Shown here in pieces: positions 27,062 to 36,827 of a stretch of 64,000 nt of DNA. Source of the DNA: Gordonia paraffinivorans NBRC 108238 (lineage in GTDB: Bacteria > Actinomycetota > Actinomycetes > Mycobacteriales > Mycobacteriaceae); assembly GCF_000344155.1 (NCBI RefSeq), contig NZ_BAOQ01000014.1, forward strand, positions 59,228 through 123,227, in the 5' to 3' direction. The position numbers were made by a program, and so were the translations under genes. Each line of letters starts with the position of its first letter. Position 1 is the first letter of the stretch. The notes beneath the pieces were generated by a model. The model was not told the origin of the DNA and ran no database searches. It saw only the letters and a list, made by a program, of their open reading frames with translations.

Positions 27062-28285
27062 ATGCGTACCGTTGCAGAGCACCAGGCCGTCGTCGCGGCA
27101 CTGTTCGACGCTCCTCAGCCCGTCCGCCTGCCGACTCCCGAGGCGCTCGGGTGCGCCACCCTCGCCGACGTCGACGCCCCGCTGTCGCTGCCCGGCTTCG
27201 ACAACTCCGCAATGGACGGATTCGCCGTCCTCGCGGCCGATCTCGCCTCCGCGAGCCCCGAACGACCGGTGACCCTCCCGGTCACCGAGGACATCCCGGC
27301 CGGCCGCACCGACCCGCTCGCCCTGGCCCCCGGCACGGCGCACCGGATCATGACCGGCGCCCCCCTTCCCGCAGGCGCCGACGCGGTTGTTCCCGTCGAG
27401 CTGACCGACGCCGTGGTCGGTCCGGGCGAGGCCGCACCGCAGGTCACGTTCACCGCGCCGATCGACGCCGGCAAGCACATCCGCCGCGCCGGCTCCGACA
27501 TCTCCGCCGGATCGCGCGCCCTGCCGGCCGGCACCGTGATCGGCGCACCCCAGATCGGCCTGCTCGCCGCTCTCGGCGTCACCGAGGTGACCGTCGGCCG
27601 TCTGCTTCGCGTGGTGGTGCTGTCCACCGGGTCGGAGCTCGTCGAACCCGGTAAGCCGTTGCGGCACGGGCAGATCTACGAATCCAACGGCGCCATGCTC
27701 ACCGCCGCGGTGACCGAGGCCGGGGCACTCGGGCGCCACGTGCACTTCGTGCCCGACGACATCGCGGGCTTCCTGTCCCGGCTCGACGAGGTCGCCGACG
27801 ACGCCGACCTCATCATCACCTCCGGCGGGGTCAGCGCCGGCGCGTTCGAGGTCGTGAAGGAAGGCCTGTCCTCGACCGGGTCGGTCGAGTTCGTGAAGGT
27901 CGCGATGCAGCCGGGCATGCCGCAGGGCTGCGGGCACTACCGGGGCGTCCCGATCATCACGCTGCCCGGCAACCCGGTCAGCGCACTGGTCTCCTTCGAG
28001 GTGTTCATCCGACCCGCGCTGCGCGCCGCGATGGGTCTCGACCCGAACCGGCGCTCGGTCACCGCGCGCCTCGGCGGCGACATCCACTCGCCGCGGGGCA
28101 AGCGACAGTTCCTCCGCGGAGTCCTGCGGTCCGAGTCCGCCGGCGACACCGTCGTCGACCCGATCGGGCCGCCGGCGTCGCACCATCTGCGGTACCTCGC
28201 CGAGGCGGAGGTCCTCATCGACGTGCCGGCCGACGTCGACGAACTGCCCGCCGGATCGTCGGTGGACGTACACGTGCTGCGCTGA
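27062..28285 (+). CDS. moeA: Molybdopterin molybdotransferase MoeA
   Basis: A 407-aa MoeA, which inserts molybdate into adenylylated molybdopterin in molybdenum cofactor synthesis. Recognisable segments are LPGFDNSAMDGFAV, HRIMTGAPLPAGADAVVP, STGSELVEPG, the MoCF-binding TSGGVSAGAFEVVK and PGMPQG followed by LPGNPVSA. It opens the moeA-psd-pssA-AAA ATPase series conserved next to groEL2 in mycobacteria (moeA2). Confidence 0.95.
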   Translation: MRTVAEHQAVVAALFDAPQPVRLPTPEALGCATLADVDAPLSLPGFDNSAMDGFAVLAADLASASPERPVTLPVTEDIPAGRTDPLALAPGTAHRIMTGAPLPAGADAVVPVELTDAVVGPGEAAPQVTFTAPIDAGKHIRRAGSDISAGSRALPAGTVIGAPQIGLLAALGVTEVTVGRLLRVVVLSTGSELVEPGKPLRHGQIYESNGAMLTAAVTEAGALGRHVHFVPDDIAGFLSRLDEVADDADLIITSGGVSAGAFEVVKEGLSSTGSVEFVKVAMQPGMPQGCGHYRGVPIITLPGNPVSALVSFEVFIRPALRAAMGLDPNRRSVTARLGGDIHSPRGKRQFLRGVLRSESAGDTVVDPIGPPASHHLRYLAEAEVLIDVPADVDELPAGSSVDVHVLR

Positions 28286-28370
28286 GCTCTAAGCTGGACG
28301 CGTGCCGCATCCGCCCTGGATGCGCCAGACCCGCCCAACGGCCCGGACCGGGCCCCACAGGAGGTAGATC

Positions 28371-29102
28371 GTGGCCAGACGTCCGCGTCCGGACGACCCA
28401 GCCGACACCGGTCGTGTCGCACATTTCCTCGACCTGGCCCGCGAGACCATCCCGCCGATCCACCCGGCCGGCATCCCGTTCGTCGCCGCCCCCGCGACCA
28501 TCGCCCTGCTCGGTCGGCGGCATCGCTGGATCGCCCGCCCCGCGGCCCTGACGGCCGGTGCGTGCGCGGCCTTCTTCCGGCATCCGTCACGGGTCCCGCC
28601 GACCGAGCCCGGCGTCGTGGTCGCCCCCGCCGACGGCACGATCGCACTGGTCGACGAGGCCGTCCCGCCCGCCGAGTCCGGGCTGGGGACCGACCCGCTC
28701 CCCCGCGTCTCGACCTTCCTGTCGATCTTCGACGTCCACGTGCAACGGGTACCCATCGCCGGCACGGTCACCGCGGTGACCCACACGCCGGGGGCGTTCC
28801 TGTCCGCGGACCTGCCCGAGGCGAGCCGCGACAACGAGCGGACCACCATGACAATCCGCACCACGGCCTCCGGCGGCGGTCCCGGACCCGAGCTCGCCGT
28901 CGTGCAGATCGCGGGGCTGATCGCCCGGCGCATCGTGTGCAAACCACAGGTGGGCGACGCCCTGCGCCTCGGTGACACCTACGGCCTCATCCGCTTCGGG
29001 TCCCGCGTCGACGTGTACTTCCCCGCCGGCACCCGGCCCCGCGTGTCGGTCGGACAGCGCGCCGTCGGCGGCGAGACCCCGTTCGCCTACCTGGACCTCT
29101 AG
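28371..29102 (+). CDS. psd: Phosphatidylserine decarboxylase
   Basis: A 243-aa Psd proenzyme converting phosphatidylserine to phosphatidylethanolamine. The archaeal/actinobacterial short form is evident: [21 protein letters not shown], and self-cleavage site Gly210-Ser211 in RFGSRVDVY, which generates the pyruvoyl group. The GTG start has AGGAGG nearby upstream. pssA, providing its substrate, follows. Confidence 0.95.
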   Translation: MARRPRPDDPADTGRVAHFLDLARETIPPIHPAGIPFVAAPATIALLGRRHRWIARPAALTAGACAAFFRHPSRVPPTEPGVVVAPADGTIALVDEAVPPAESGLGTDPLPRVSTFLSIFDVHVQRVPIAGTVTAVTHTPGAFLSADLPEASRDNERTTMTIRTTASGGGPGPELAVVQIAGLIARRIVCKPQVGDALRLGDTYGLIRFGSRVDVYFPAGTRPRVSVGQRAVGGETPFAYLDL

Positions 29103-29115
29103 CCCCGGGCACCCC

Positions 29116-30267
29116 GTGAATCCCTCAGCAGCGAACTCCTCCGACAGTCCGCGCCGGACGGGTGCCGGTCTCCCGCGCACCTCGCCCTCGCAGAAGACGG
29201 CCGCGCACATGCCGACCCGGACCCCCACCGCCCGGTCGGCCCGTCGCCAGGCCCAGCACGCCCACGCCGTCCCGGCGAAGGAGCCGGAACGCCGGCGACT
29301 ACGCCGCCAGGCCCAGGCCGGCCGCATCATCATCCCGTCGTCGCTGACGATCCTCGCGATCTGCGCCGGCCTGACCGCGATGCGCGCGGCCGCCACCGGC
29401 GACATCGACGCCGCGATGGCACTGCTCGTCGCGGCCGCGCTCCTCGACGGCATCGACGGCCGGGTCGCGCGGCTCATGGGCGCGACCAGCAAGATCGGCG
29501 CCGAGATCGACTCCCTCGCCGACGCCATCAACTTCGGCGTCGTCCCGGCGATGATCGTCTACTTCCATCTGCTCTCGGGCCACAACCTCGGGTGGGCGCT
29601 GTCGCTGGTCTACTGCTGCGCGATCGTGCTGCGCCTCGCCCGGTTCAACACCCTCCTCGACGACGAGGAGGCGCCCGGCTACACCCGGGACTTCTTCGTG
29701 GGTGTGCCCGCACCCGCGGCGGCGATCGCCGCGCTGTTGCCCATCGGGCTGGCCCAGCAGTTCGGCGACGGCTGGTGGACCTCGATGCCGGCCGTCGGCG
29801 GTTGGCTCGTGCTCGTCGCGTTCCTCGCGGTCAGCCGCATCCCGACCGCGTCGCTGAAGACCGCGTCCATCCCGCCGCGCGCCATCGCCGGACTCCTCAT
29901 CCTCGTCGCGATCGGCGCCGCGCTGCTCCTGACGTACCCGTACATCCTGATGATCATCGCGATCCTGGGGTACGCGGCCCACATCCCGTTCGCGTGGCGG
30001 TCCAAGCGCTGGGTGGCCTCCCGGCCGGAGTACTGGGAGGACAAGCCCGCCGAACGTCGCGCCCAGCGTCGGGCGATGGCGCGGACGACTCCCGGCGGCC
30101 GCCGCCGACGCCCCGTCCTCAAGTCCCAGCGCCGGCTCGGCCTGAACCGGCCCACCGGCAATCCCGCACCGGCGGAGGGCCCTGACGCCGGGGACCGGCC
30201 CACGGCCCCGACGGCAGCCGCCGGCGACACGGCCGGAGACCCCACGACCGAAAGCGAGACCCGATGA
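29116..30267 (+). CDS. pssA: CDP-diacylglycerol-serine O-phosphatidyltransferase
   Basis: A protein of up to 383 aa. The CDP-alcohol phosphotransferase motif is DGIDGRVARLMGATSKIGAE continuing to DSLAD (about residues 113-138), followed by six or so membrane helices and a long basic Pro/Arg-rich C-terminal tail. It makes phosphatidylserine for Psd. The start is uncertain: GTG 29116 lies 13 nt after psd but without a clear ribosome site, while ATG 29209 would remove 31 residues of basic, disordered N-terminus. Its stop overlaps the AAA ATPase start (ATGA). Confidence 0.92.
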   Translation: MNPSAANSSDSPRRTGAGLPRTSPSQKTAAHMPTRTPTARSARRQAQHAHAVPAKEPERRRLRRQAQAGRIIIPSSLTILAICAGLTAMRAAATGDIDAAMALLVAAALLDGIDGRVARLMGATSKIGAEIDSLADAINFGVVPAMIVYFHLLSGHNLGWALSLVYCCAIVLRLARFNTLLDDEEAPGYTRDFFVGVPAPAAAIAALLPIGLAQQFGDGWWTSMPAVGGWLVLVAFLAVSRIPTASLKTASIPPRAIAGLLILVAIGAALLLTYPYILMIIAILGYAAHIPFAWRSKRWVASRPEYWEDKPAERRAQRRAMARTTPGGRRRRPVLKSQRRLGLNRPTGNPAPAEGPDAGDRPTAPTAAAGDTAGDPTTESETR

Positions 30268-32543
30268 GCAGCCCGGTGTCGTTGACCCTGACCGCTCGGC
30301 TCAACACCTCCGCGGCCGAGGCACGGCGCGGGATCATCCGCGTGCACCCGGAGGTGCTCACCGCCTTGTCGTTGCGAGAATGGGACGCGGTCTCGATCAC
30401 CGGCGCGCGGGTCACGGCCGCGGTGGTCGCGGCGACCGACCCGTCCGCGCCCACCGGCGTCGCACTGCTCGACGAGATCCTGTTCTCCAACGCCGGTGTC
30501 AAGGAGAACGCCTCCGTCGTGCTCGCCCCGGTGACGGTGCACGGCGCGACCCGCGTCGTGGTCAGCGGTTCGGTGCTGGCGTCGCAGTCCATCACCGAGT
30601 CCACCCTGCGGCGAGCACTGCTCGGCAAGGTGGTCTCGGTCGGCGACGCCGTGTCGCTGCTCCCCCGCGACCTCGGCCCCGAGCTCGCGGCGACGGCCGC
30701 GACGCGCGCACTGGCGCGCTCGGTGGGCATCACCTGGACCACCGAGCTGCTCACGGTCACCGCCACGGACCCGGTGTCGCCGGTGAGCGTGCAGACCAAC
30801 ACCGCGGTCCTGTGGTCGACGACCGCCGGGGTCGTGCCCCCGATCGGCGATCGCGTCAGCGCGCACTCGCCCACCATGCCGGGTGCGGCCGGCTTCGTGC
30901 CCGCGTCGCCGACGCTCACCACCCCGGCCGACCGGTCCGCCACCGCCGGGGCGGCGAGCGCCGTCATCCCGCCCGACGACGTTCCGGTCCGGCCCGTGTC
31001 CGAGCTGGTGGGTGTCGACTCGCAGATCACCAAACTGACCGAATGGCTGTCGATCACCCTCGACGAGCCCGACGTCCTCCGCGCACTCGGCGCCGCGCCG
31101 CGACTCGGCGTGCTCGTGACCGGCCCCGCGGGCGGGGGCAAGGCCACGCTGGTCCGATCCGTCTGCGCCAAGCGCACTCTCGTCACCGTCGACGGACCCA
31201 CGACCGGCGCGACCGAGGCGTCCACCCGGCTGCGCACCATCTCCGACGCCGTCGCCCGGGCGCGGGCCACCGGCGGCGTGCTGCTCGTCACCGACATCGA
31301 CGCCCTCCTGCCGGCCGAACCGGAGCCGGTGGCGACGCTCATCCTCGACGAGCTGCGCACGGGCATCTCCGACGGCCGCATCGCCCTGATCGCCACCACC
31401 GCCGAACCCGCCCTGCTCGACTCGCGCCTGCGCGACCCGTCGCTGTGCGACCGCGAGCTGGTCCTCGGCCTGCCCGACGCCGCGACCCGGGCCCGGCTGC
31501 TCTCGGCCATCCTGTCCACGGTCCCCACCGAGGGCGACCTCGACCTCGATTCCGTGGCCGCCCGCACCCCCGGCTTCGTCGCCGGCGACCTCGCCGCGCT
31601 CGCCCGGGAAGCCGCGCTGCGGGCCGCGACCCGGGCCAGCGCGAACAAAGAGGACCCGAAGCTGCGCACCGAGGACCTGGTGGGCGCCCTCGAGGTCATC
31701 CGGCCCGTCTCCCGATCGGACTCGCCCGAGGTGGCACTGGGTTCGATCACGCTCGCCGACGTCGGCGACATGGTCGAGACCAAGCAGGCCCTCACCGAGG
31801 CGGTCCTGTGGCCGCTGCAGCATCCCGACACCTTCGCCCGACTCGGCGTCGACCCGCCCCGCGGCGTCCTGTTGTTCGGTCCGCCGGGCTGCGGCAAGAC
31901 CTTCGTCGTGCGTGCGCTCGCGGCCTCCGGCCGGTTGTCGGTGCACACCGTGAAGGGCGCCGAACTCATGGACAAGTGGGTCGGCGCGTCGGAGAAGGCG
32001 GTCCGCGACCTGTTCGCCCGCGCCCGGGAGTCAGCGCCGTCGCTGATCTTCCTCGACGAGGTCGACGCCCTCGCGCTCCGACGCGGGCAGTCGACCGACT
32101 CCGGCGTCACCGACCGCGTGGTTGCGTCGCTGCTCACCGAACTCGACGGCGTCGAGCCCCTGCAGGACGTGGTCGTGCTCGGCGCCACCAACCGGCCCGA
32201 CCTCATCGACCCGGCACTCCTGCGTCCCGGCCGGCTCGAGCGACTCGTGTTCGTGCCGCCGCCGGATGCGGCCGCGCGGGCCGACATCCTGCGCACCAGC
32301 GGTCGCGACGTCCCGCTCGACGGGGTCGACCTCGACGAACTCGCCGCCGATCTCGAGGGGTACTCGGCGGCGGACTGTTCGGCGCTGCTGCGCGAGGCCG
32401 CGCTGTCGGCGATGCGTCGTGACATCGACGCGGCCGTCGTGACCGCCGGCGACGTCGCCGAGGCCCGCTCCCGGGTCCGGCCGTCGCTCGATCCCGCCCA
32501 GGTCGAGAACCTGCGGGCCTACGCCGAGCGACGCGTCGACTGA
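30264..32543 (+). CDS. Tandem AAA ATPase (Cdc48-like, Rv0435c homologue)
   Basis: A 759-aa protein: N-terminal double-psi barrel-like domain (residues 1-90), linker, AAA D1 (about 245-480) and AAA D2 (about 500-750). D2 is complete: Walker A GPPGCGKT at 539-546, Walker B LIFLDEVDAL, and Arg-finger region DPALLRPGRLE. D1 is degraded: Walker A reads GPAGGGKA (287-294, Ala for Thr) and Walker B LLVTDIDAL (Thr-Asp for Asp-Glu). The fold suggests protein remodelling, but the client is unknown. It is coupled to pssA, as in mycobacteria. Confidence 0.92.
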   Translation: MSSPVSLTLTARLNTSAAEARRGIIRVHPEVLTALSLREWDAVSITGARVTAAVVAATDPSAPTGVALLDEILFSNAGVKENASVVLAPVTVHGATRVVVSGSVLASQSITESTLRRALLGKVVSVGDAVSLLPRDLGPELAATAATRALARSVGITWTTELLTVTATDPVSPVSVQTNTAVLWSTTAGVVPPIGDRVSAHSPTMPGAAGFVPASPTLTTPADRSATAGAASAVIPPDDVPVRPVSELVGVDSQITKLTEWLSITLDEPDVLRALGAAPRLGVLVTGPAGGGKATLVRSVCAKRTLVTVDGPTTGATEASTRLRTISDAVARARATGGVLLVTDIDALLPAEPEPVATLILDELRTGISDGRIALIATTAEPALLDSRLRDPSLCDRELVLGLPDAATRARLLSAILSTVPTEGDLDLDSVAARTPGFVAGDLAALAREAALRAATRASANKEDPKLRTEDLVGALEVIRPVSRSDSPEVALGSITLADVGDMVETKQALTEAVLWPLQHPDTFARLGVDPPRGVLLFGPPGCGKTFVVRALAASGRLSVHTVKGAELMDKWVGASEKAVRDLFARARESAPSLIFLDEVDALALRRGQSTDSGVTDRVVASLLTELDGVEPLQDVVVLGATNRPDLIDPALLRPGRLERLVFVPPPDAAARADILRTSGRDVPLDGVDLDELAADLEGYSAADCSALLREAALSAMRRDIDAAVVTAGDVAEARSRVRPSLDPAQVENLRAYAERRVD

Positions 32544-32582
32544 CCTCGGGCGATCACGCCCGGGAAGACCGGTGCCGCCGGG

Positions 32583-33011
32583 CTATTCGACGTTGACCAG
32601 ATAGAACACCGACGACCCGCCGCCGGCCGCCTGGGGCGAGGCGCCGACCTGCACCCAGTAGGTGGTGCCCTCCTTGGTCCCCGACAGCACGGCCACCGAC
32701 TGGCCGCCCTCGCTCGAGCGGTGCGACTCGGTGAACCCCGCCTCGGTCAGCTTCTTCGTCGCGGCGTCGAGCTGGTTACCGGCGTTCGCCGGTCCCTGCA
32801 CGGTCACCTCCCAGCCGTCGGATCGGTTGCCGCTCGCCGAGAGGACGTGGCCGTCGATCAGCGGCACCTGCGAGACCGGGAAATCGGACGGCAGGGGAAC
32901 CCCGTCCGGACCTGCCTGTTCCTCGTCGCCGCAACCCGCCAGCACCCATCCGGCGAGCGCGATCGCCGCGAAGAGCACGAGGAGCCGCCTGAGCCAGTCG
33001 AACCGGAACAT
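32583..33011 (-). CDS. Small lipoprotein of unknown function
   Basis: A 142-aa secreted lipoprotein: basic N-terminus, hydrophobic stretch, lipobox LAGC with Cys27, then a soluble domain (residues 45-142) with a beta-rich pattern (GWEVTVQGPANAG, SVAVLSGTKEGTTYWVQVG). No family is recognised with certainty. The ATG at 33011 is chosen to give the signal peptide its proper start. It is divergent from the Mnh operon, with 73 nt between the starts, so the promoters may overlap. Confidence 0.78.
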   Translation of the reverse strand: MFRFDWLRRLLVLFAAIALAGWVLAGCGDEEQAGPDGVPLPSDFPVSQVPLIDGHVLSASGNRSDGWEVTVQGPANAGNQLDAATKKLTEAGFTESHRSSEGGQSVAVLSGTKEGTTYWVQVGASPQAAGGGSSVFYLVNVE

Positions 33012-33084
33012 ACCGGCAACGGTAAAGTAGGCGACGCGGGTGATCGCCCGTGACACCCCGCCGGGAGAAAGACGGAGTGCCCTT

Positions 33085-36030
33085 TTGACTTCTGTGTTGG
33101 CTGCGTTGGCAGTGTGTGCGCTTGTCGCGCCCGCAGTCATCCACTGGATCGGCACCCGGGGTTTCTACCTTCTGGCCCTCGCGCCCCTCGGCGCCCTCGT
33201 CTGGGTGGTCCTCAACTGGCCGGAGCACGAGCCCGACGCCGCCGTCGTGGAGACGGTGAGCTGGGTGCCGTCCCTCCAGATGGACATCGTCATCAGGTTC
33301 GACACCCTGGCAGCGATCCTCTCGGTGCTGATCCTGGGCGTCGGCGCTCTCGTCCTCTGCTACTGCGCCCACTACTTCGACGACAACCGGCCGCGCGTGG
33401 CGATGTTCGGCGGCGAGATGATCGCCTTCGCCGCCGCCATGCTCGGCCTGGTCACCAGCGACAACATGCTGGTGCTCTACGTGTTCTGGGAGCTGACGAC
33501 CGTCCTGTCGTTCATGCTCGTCGGGTTCTACGGGGTGCGTGCGACGGCCCGGCGATCGGCGACGCAGGCGCTGCTGGTCACCACGTTCGGCGGCCTGGCG
33601 ATGCTCGTCGGCATCATCATGCTCGGCAAACGCGCCGGCACCTACCTGCTCTCGGAGATCATCGCGTCCCCGCCGTCTGGCGTGTACGTCGAGATCGCGA
33701 TCGTGCTCCTCCTGATCGGCGCACTGAGCAAGTCGGCCATCGTCCCGTTCCACTTCTGGCTGCCGGGCGCCATGGCGGCGCCCACCCCGGTCAGCGCCTA
33801 CCTGCACGCCGCGGCGATGGTGAAGGCCGGCATCTACCTGATCGCGCGCCTGTCCCCGGCGTTCTCGATGACCGCCAGCTGGAAGATCACGGTGATCGGC
33901 CTGGGCGCCTTCACGATGGTGCTCGGCGGCTGGCGGTCGCTGCGCGAACTCGACCTCAAGCTCATCCTGGCCTTCGGCACGGTCTCGCAGCTCGGCTTCA
34001 TGGCGGTGCTCGTCGGCATGGGCGATGCCAACGTGGCGATGGCCGGTCTCGCGATGCTGGTCGCGCACGCCATGTTCAAGGCGTCGCTGTTCATGGTCGT
34101 CGGAATCATCGACCACGCGACCGGAACCCGCGACATCCGCAAGCTCGCCCGACTCGGGCACCGGCTACCGGTGCTGGCGCTCACCGCCGCGGTGGCCGGC
34201 GCCAGCATGGCCGGGCTCCCGTTCACGTTCGGGTTCATCGGCAAGGAGACCGCGTTCGCCTCGGTCTGGGACACCGGCGCCCTCACGCCGCTCGAGGCCC
34301 ACACCGTCGACATCGTCCTGCTGCTCGGCTCGGTCATCACCTGCGCCTACACGCTCCGCTTCCTTTGGGGCGCCTTCGGCCGCAAGGTCCGGCACACCCC
34401 GTCCCCGGCCGTCGCGAAGATGCACCCGCCGACCTGGGCGTTCTACCTCTCGCCGGTGGTGCTCGCGATCGCCGGCGTGGCGTCGGGCCTGGTCCCCGGC
34501 CCCATCGGCGACCTCTTCGAGCCCTACGCCGAGACCCTCGACGCCTACGGGCACGAGATAGAGCACCTCGCGCTGTGGCACGGCTTCGGGCTGCCGGTGG
34601 TGTTCTCGATCATCGTGGTCGTCGGCGGCGCGATCCTGTTCATCGTCATCCGCCGGCTGCGCGACCTGATCTTCCGCTACCGCCCGCTGCTCAACGCGGA
34701 CCGGATCTACGACGCGGCACTGCGCTCGGCCGACACGATGTCGCTGCTGCTGACCCGCAACACCCAGCGCGGATCGCTGCCGGTCACCCAGGGCGTCATC
34801 CTCTGCACCGCGATCCTGTTCCCGACGATCGTGCTGTTCGTCGGGGCACGCGACCGCCTGCAGATCGACAACTCCGCGACGGCGCCGCAGATCGTCATCG
34901 GCGGCATCATGATCGCCGCGTCGCTGGCCGCGGTCATCCTGCGCAACCGCCTGGCCGCGACCCTGGTCGTCGGCGTCACCGGCTACGGGTGCGCGATGAT
35001 GTTCGCCCTCTACGGGGCACCCGACCTCGCGCTCACCCAGTTCCTGGTGGAGACGCTCACCCTCGTGATCTTCGTGCTGGTGCTGCGCAAGCTGCCCGCC
35101 GAACCGGAGAAGCGCCACGCGACCGGCTTCAAGCCGTTGCGCGCGCTCATCGGCATCGCCTTCGGCGCCGCCCTGGTGCTCATCGGCCTGTTCGCCGCAT
35201 CCGCCCGCTCGACCGAGCCGCTCCAGGTCGACCTGCCGGCGGCCGCCTACGAGTACGGCCACGGCAAGAACGCGGTGAACGTCCTGCTGGTCGACATCCG
35301 CGCCTGGGACACGATCGGCGAGGTGTCCGTGCTGATCGCCGCCGCGACGGGCGTCGCCTCGATGGTGTTCCGCAACCGGCGCTTCGGCGCGGCTCCCCGC
35401 GTCGCCGACGCGATCCGCCTGCAGGCCGGCGACGGAGACGACGATGACGACGATCCGATCCCACCGGACCGCACCACCTGGCTGCTCGGTTCCGGCCTAC
35501 GCGATCCGCGCCACCGGTCGATGGTCCTCGAGGCGACGACCCGCCTGCTGTTCCCGACCATGGTCGTGCTGTCGGTCTACTTCTTCTACGCCGGCCACAA
35601 CGCGCCGGGCGGCGGCTTCGCCGGCGGTCTCGTCATGGGCCTGGCACTCGTCCTGCGCTACCTCGCCGGTGGCCGTTACGAGCTGGGCGAGGCCCTGCCG
35701 ATCGAGCCCGGCCGCATCCTGGGTGCGGGCCTGGCGATCTCGGCGACGACGGCGGTCACCTCCCTGTTCCTGGGTGCGCCCGCGCTGTCGTCGGCGGTCT
35801 TCGAGATCACCGTCCCGGTTCTCGGGGACATCAAGTTCGTCACCGCGCTCTTCTTCGACCTGGGCATCTACCTGATCGTCATCGGCCTGGTCCTCGACGT
35901 GCTGCGCAGCCTCGGCGCCCGCCTCGACACCGAGACGACCCCGGCGGCCGGCGCCCTGCGTTCGGTCGCCGCCCAGATCGGTTCCGGCGGGGCGTCCGCC
36001 GTCGGCGGGAAGGACCGGGTGGCCCGATGA
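33085..36030 (+). CDS. mnhA: Mrp/Mnh cation:proton antiporter subunit A-B fusion
   Basis: A 981-aa membrane protein. Residues about 1-790 are MnhA, an NuoL/ND5-like channel with KSAIVPFHFWLPGAMAAPTPVSAYLHAA and MFKASLFMVVGIIDHATGTRDIR. Residues about 820-960 are an MnhB domain (FFYAGHNAPGGGFAGG). The TTG start at 33085 is inferred from ACGGAG 7 nt upstream; an in-frame start at 33040 is the alternative. It heads a six-gene operon with 4-nt overlaps. Mrp complexes export Na+ (and K+, Li+) in exchange for protons. Confidence 0.93.
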   Translation: MTSVLAALAVCALVAPAVIHWIGTRGFYLLALAPLGALVWVVLNWPEHEPDAAVVETVSWVPSLQMDIVIRFDTLAAILSVLILGVGALVLCYCAHYFDDNRPRVAMFGGEMIAFAAAMLGLVTSDNMLVLYVFWELTTVLSFMLVGFYGVRATARRSATQALLVTTFGGLAMLVGIIMLGKRAGTYLLSEIIASPPSGVYVEIAIVLLLIGALSKSAIVPFHFWLPGAMAAPTPVSAYLHAAAMVKAGIYLIARLSPAFSMTASWKITVIGLGAFTMVLGGWRSLRELDLKLILAFGTVSQLGFMAVLVGMGDANVAMAGLAMLVAHAMFKASLFMVVGIIDHATGTRDIRKLARLGHRLPVLALTAAVAGASMAGLPFTFGFIGKETAFASVWDTGALTPLEAHTVDIVLLLGSVITCAYTLRFLWGAFGRKVRHTPSPAVAKMHPPTWAFYLSPVVLAIAGVASGLVPGPIGDLFEPYAETLDAYGHEIEHLALWHGFGLPVVFSIIVVVGGAILFIVIRRLRDLIFRYRPLLNADRIYDAALRSADTMSLLLTRNTQRGSLPVTQGVILCTAILFPTIVLFVGARDRLQIDNSATAPQIVIGGIMIAASLAAVILRNRLAATLVVGVTGYGCAMMFALYGAPDLALTQFLVETLTLVIFVLVLRKLPAEPEKRHATGFKPLRALIGIAFGAALVLIGLFAASARSTEPLQVDLPAAAYEYGHGKNAVNVLLVDIRAWDTIGEVSVLIAAATGVASMVFRNRRFGAAPRVADAIRLQAGDGDDDDDDPIPPDRTTWLLGSGLRDPRHRSMVLEATTRLLFPTMVVLSVYFFYAGHNAPGGGFAGGLVMGLALVLRYLAGGRYELGEALPIEPGRILGAGLAISATTAVTSLFLGAPALSSAVFEITVPVLGDIKFVTALFFDLGIYLIVIGLVLDVLRSLGARLDTETTPAAGALRSVAAQIGSGGASAVGGKDRVAR

Positions 36031-36827
36031 GCACCGATCTCCCGCTCCTGCTCGTCGTCGGAGGCATGGCCGCCTGCGGCGTCTACCTGCTGATGGAACG
36101 CAGCCTGGTCCGGATGCTGTTCGGCCTGCTGCTGTGCGGCAACGCGCTGAACCTGATGATCGTGGTGCTCTCCGGCGGAATGGGCAATCCGCCGATCCTC
36201 GGCCAGACCTCGGAGAGCCGGCCCGGCGACGCCGACCCGCTCGCACAGGCGATGGTCCTCACCGCGATCGTCATCACGATGGGTGTCGCGGCCTTCGTCC
36301 TGTCCCTCGTCTACCGCCTGTTCGTGATCAACCGCGACGACGACGACGTCGAGGACGACGTCGAGGACGTCAAGATCAAGACCGGTTCACTGGACACCGC
36401 GCCCGACCGTGACCGCAGCGACGACCCGGTGACCCTGTCGGACACGCCGATCGGCGACTTCTTCGACGACGAGGGCAATCCCCTCACCCCCGAGGAGGCG
36501 GCCGAACGCCACCGCCGGCTGCACGAGACGGACATCATGCCCGACTCGATCAGCGACGTCATCGACGAGATCGGCTCCGACGAGGACGACGATCCCGACG
36601 ACCCGACCACGGGTACCGGGCTGGTGGACGATCCCGATCTCGTCGGCGAGAAGATCCCCGAGGACGAATCCGACGAGGCGAAGGTCATCGGCGCCGACGG
36701 CGAGCCGATCCCGGACGACGCGGCGGCCGACGACCAGGCCACCGACGGCTCCGACGAAACCGATCCCGAAGAAGCCGGTGACGACCGCACTGACGACGAC
36801 CACGACACCCAGGGAGGCGGCCGATGA
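36027..36827 (+). CDS. mnhC: Mrp/Mnh antiporter subunit C with acidic tail
   Basis: A 266-aa protein. The first 100 residues are a normal NuoK-like MnhC with three helices (LLMERSLVRMLFGLLLCGNA, DPLAQAMVLTAIVITMGVAA). The remaining 164 residues are a strongly acidic, low-complexity extension dominated by Asp and Glu, with a few conserved-looking islets (TLSDTPIGDFFDDEGNPLTP). Typical MnhC is about 110-150 aa. The frame is intact and overlaps both neighbours by 4 nt, so the tail is real. It should hang on the cytoplasmic or outer face; topology is not resolved. Confidence 0.92.
   Translation: MSTDLPLLLVVGGMAACGVYLLMERSLVRMLFGLLLCGNALNLMIVVLSGGMGNPPILGQTSESRPGDADPLAQAMVLTAIVITMGVAAFVLSLVYRLFVINRDDDDVEDDVEDVKIKTGSLDTAPDRDRSDDPVTLSDTPIGDFFDDEGNPLTPEEAAERHRRLHETDIMPDSISDVIDEIGSDEDDDPDDPTTGTGLVDDPDLVGEKIPEDESDEAKVIGADGEPIPDDAAADDQATDGSDETDPEEAGDDRTDDDHDTQGGGR

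Noticed and set aside
26939..28273. Upstream extension of the HAD phosphatase frame to about 711 codons
   Set aside because: The added part is entirely antisense to moeA and lacks family similarity; the ATG at 26938 gives the correct HAD N-terminus.
33040..33084. Longer N-terminus for MnhA
   Set aside because: The added 15 residues are charged and precede the first membrane helix; TTG 33085 has the better-spaced ribosome site.
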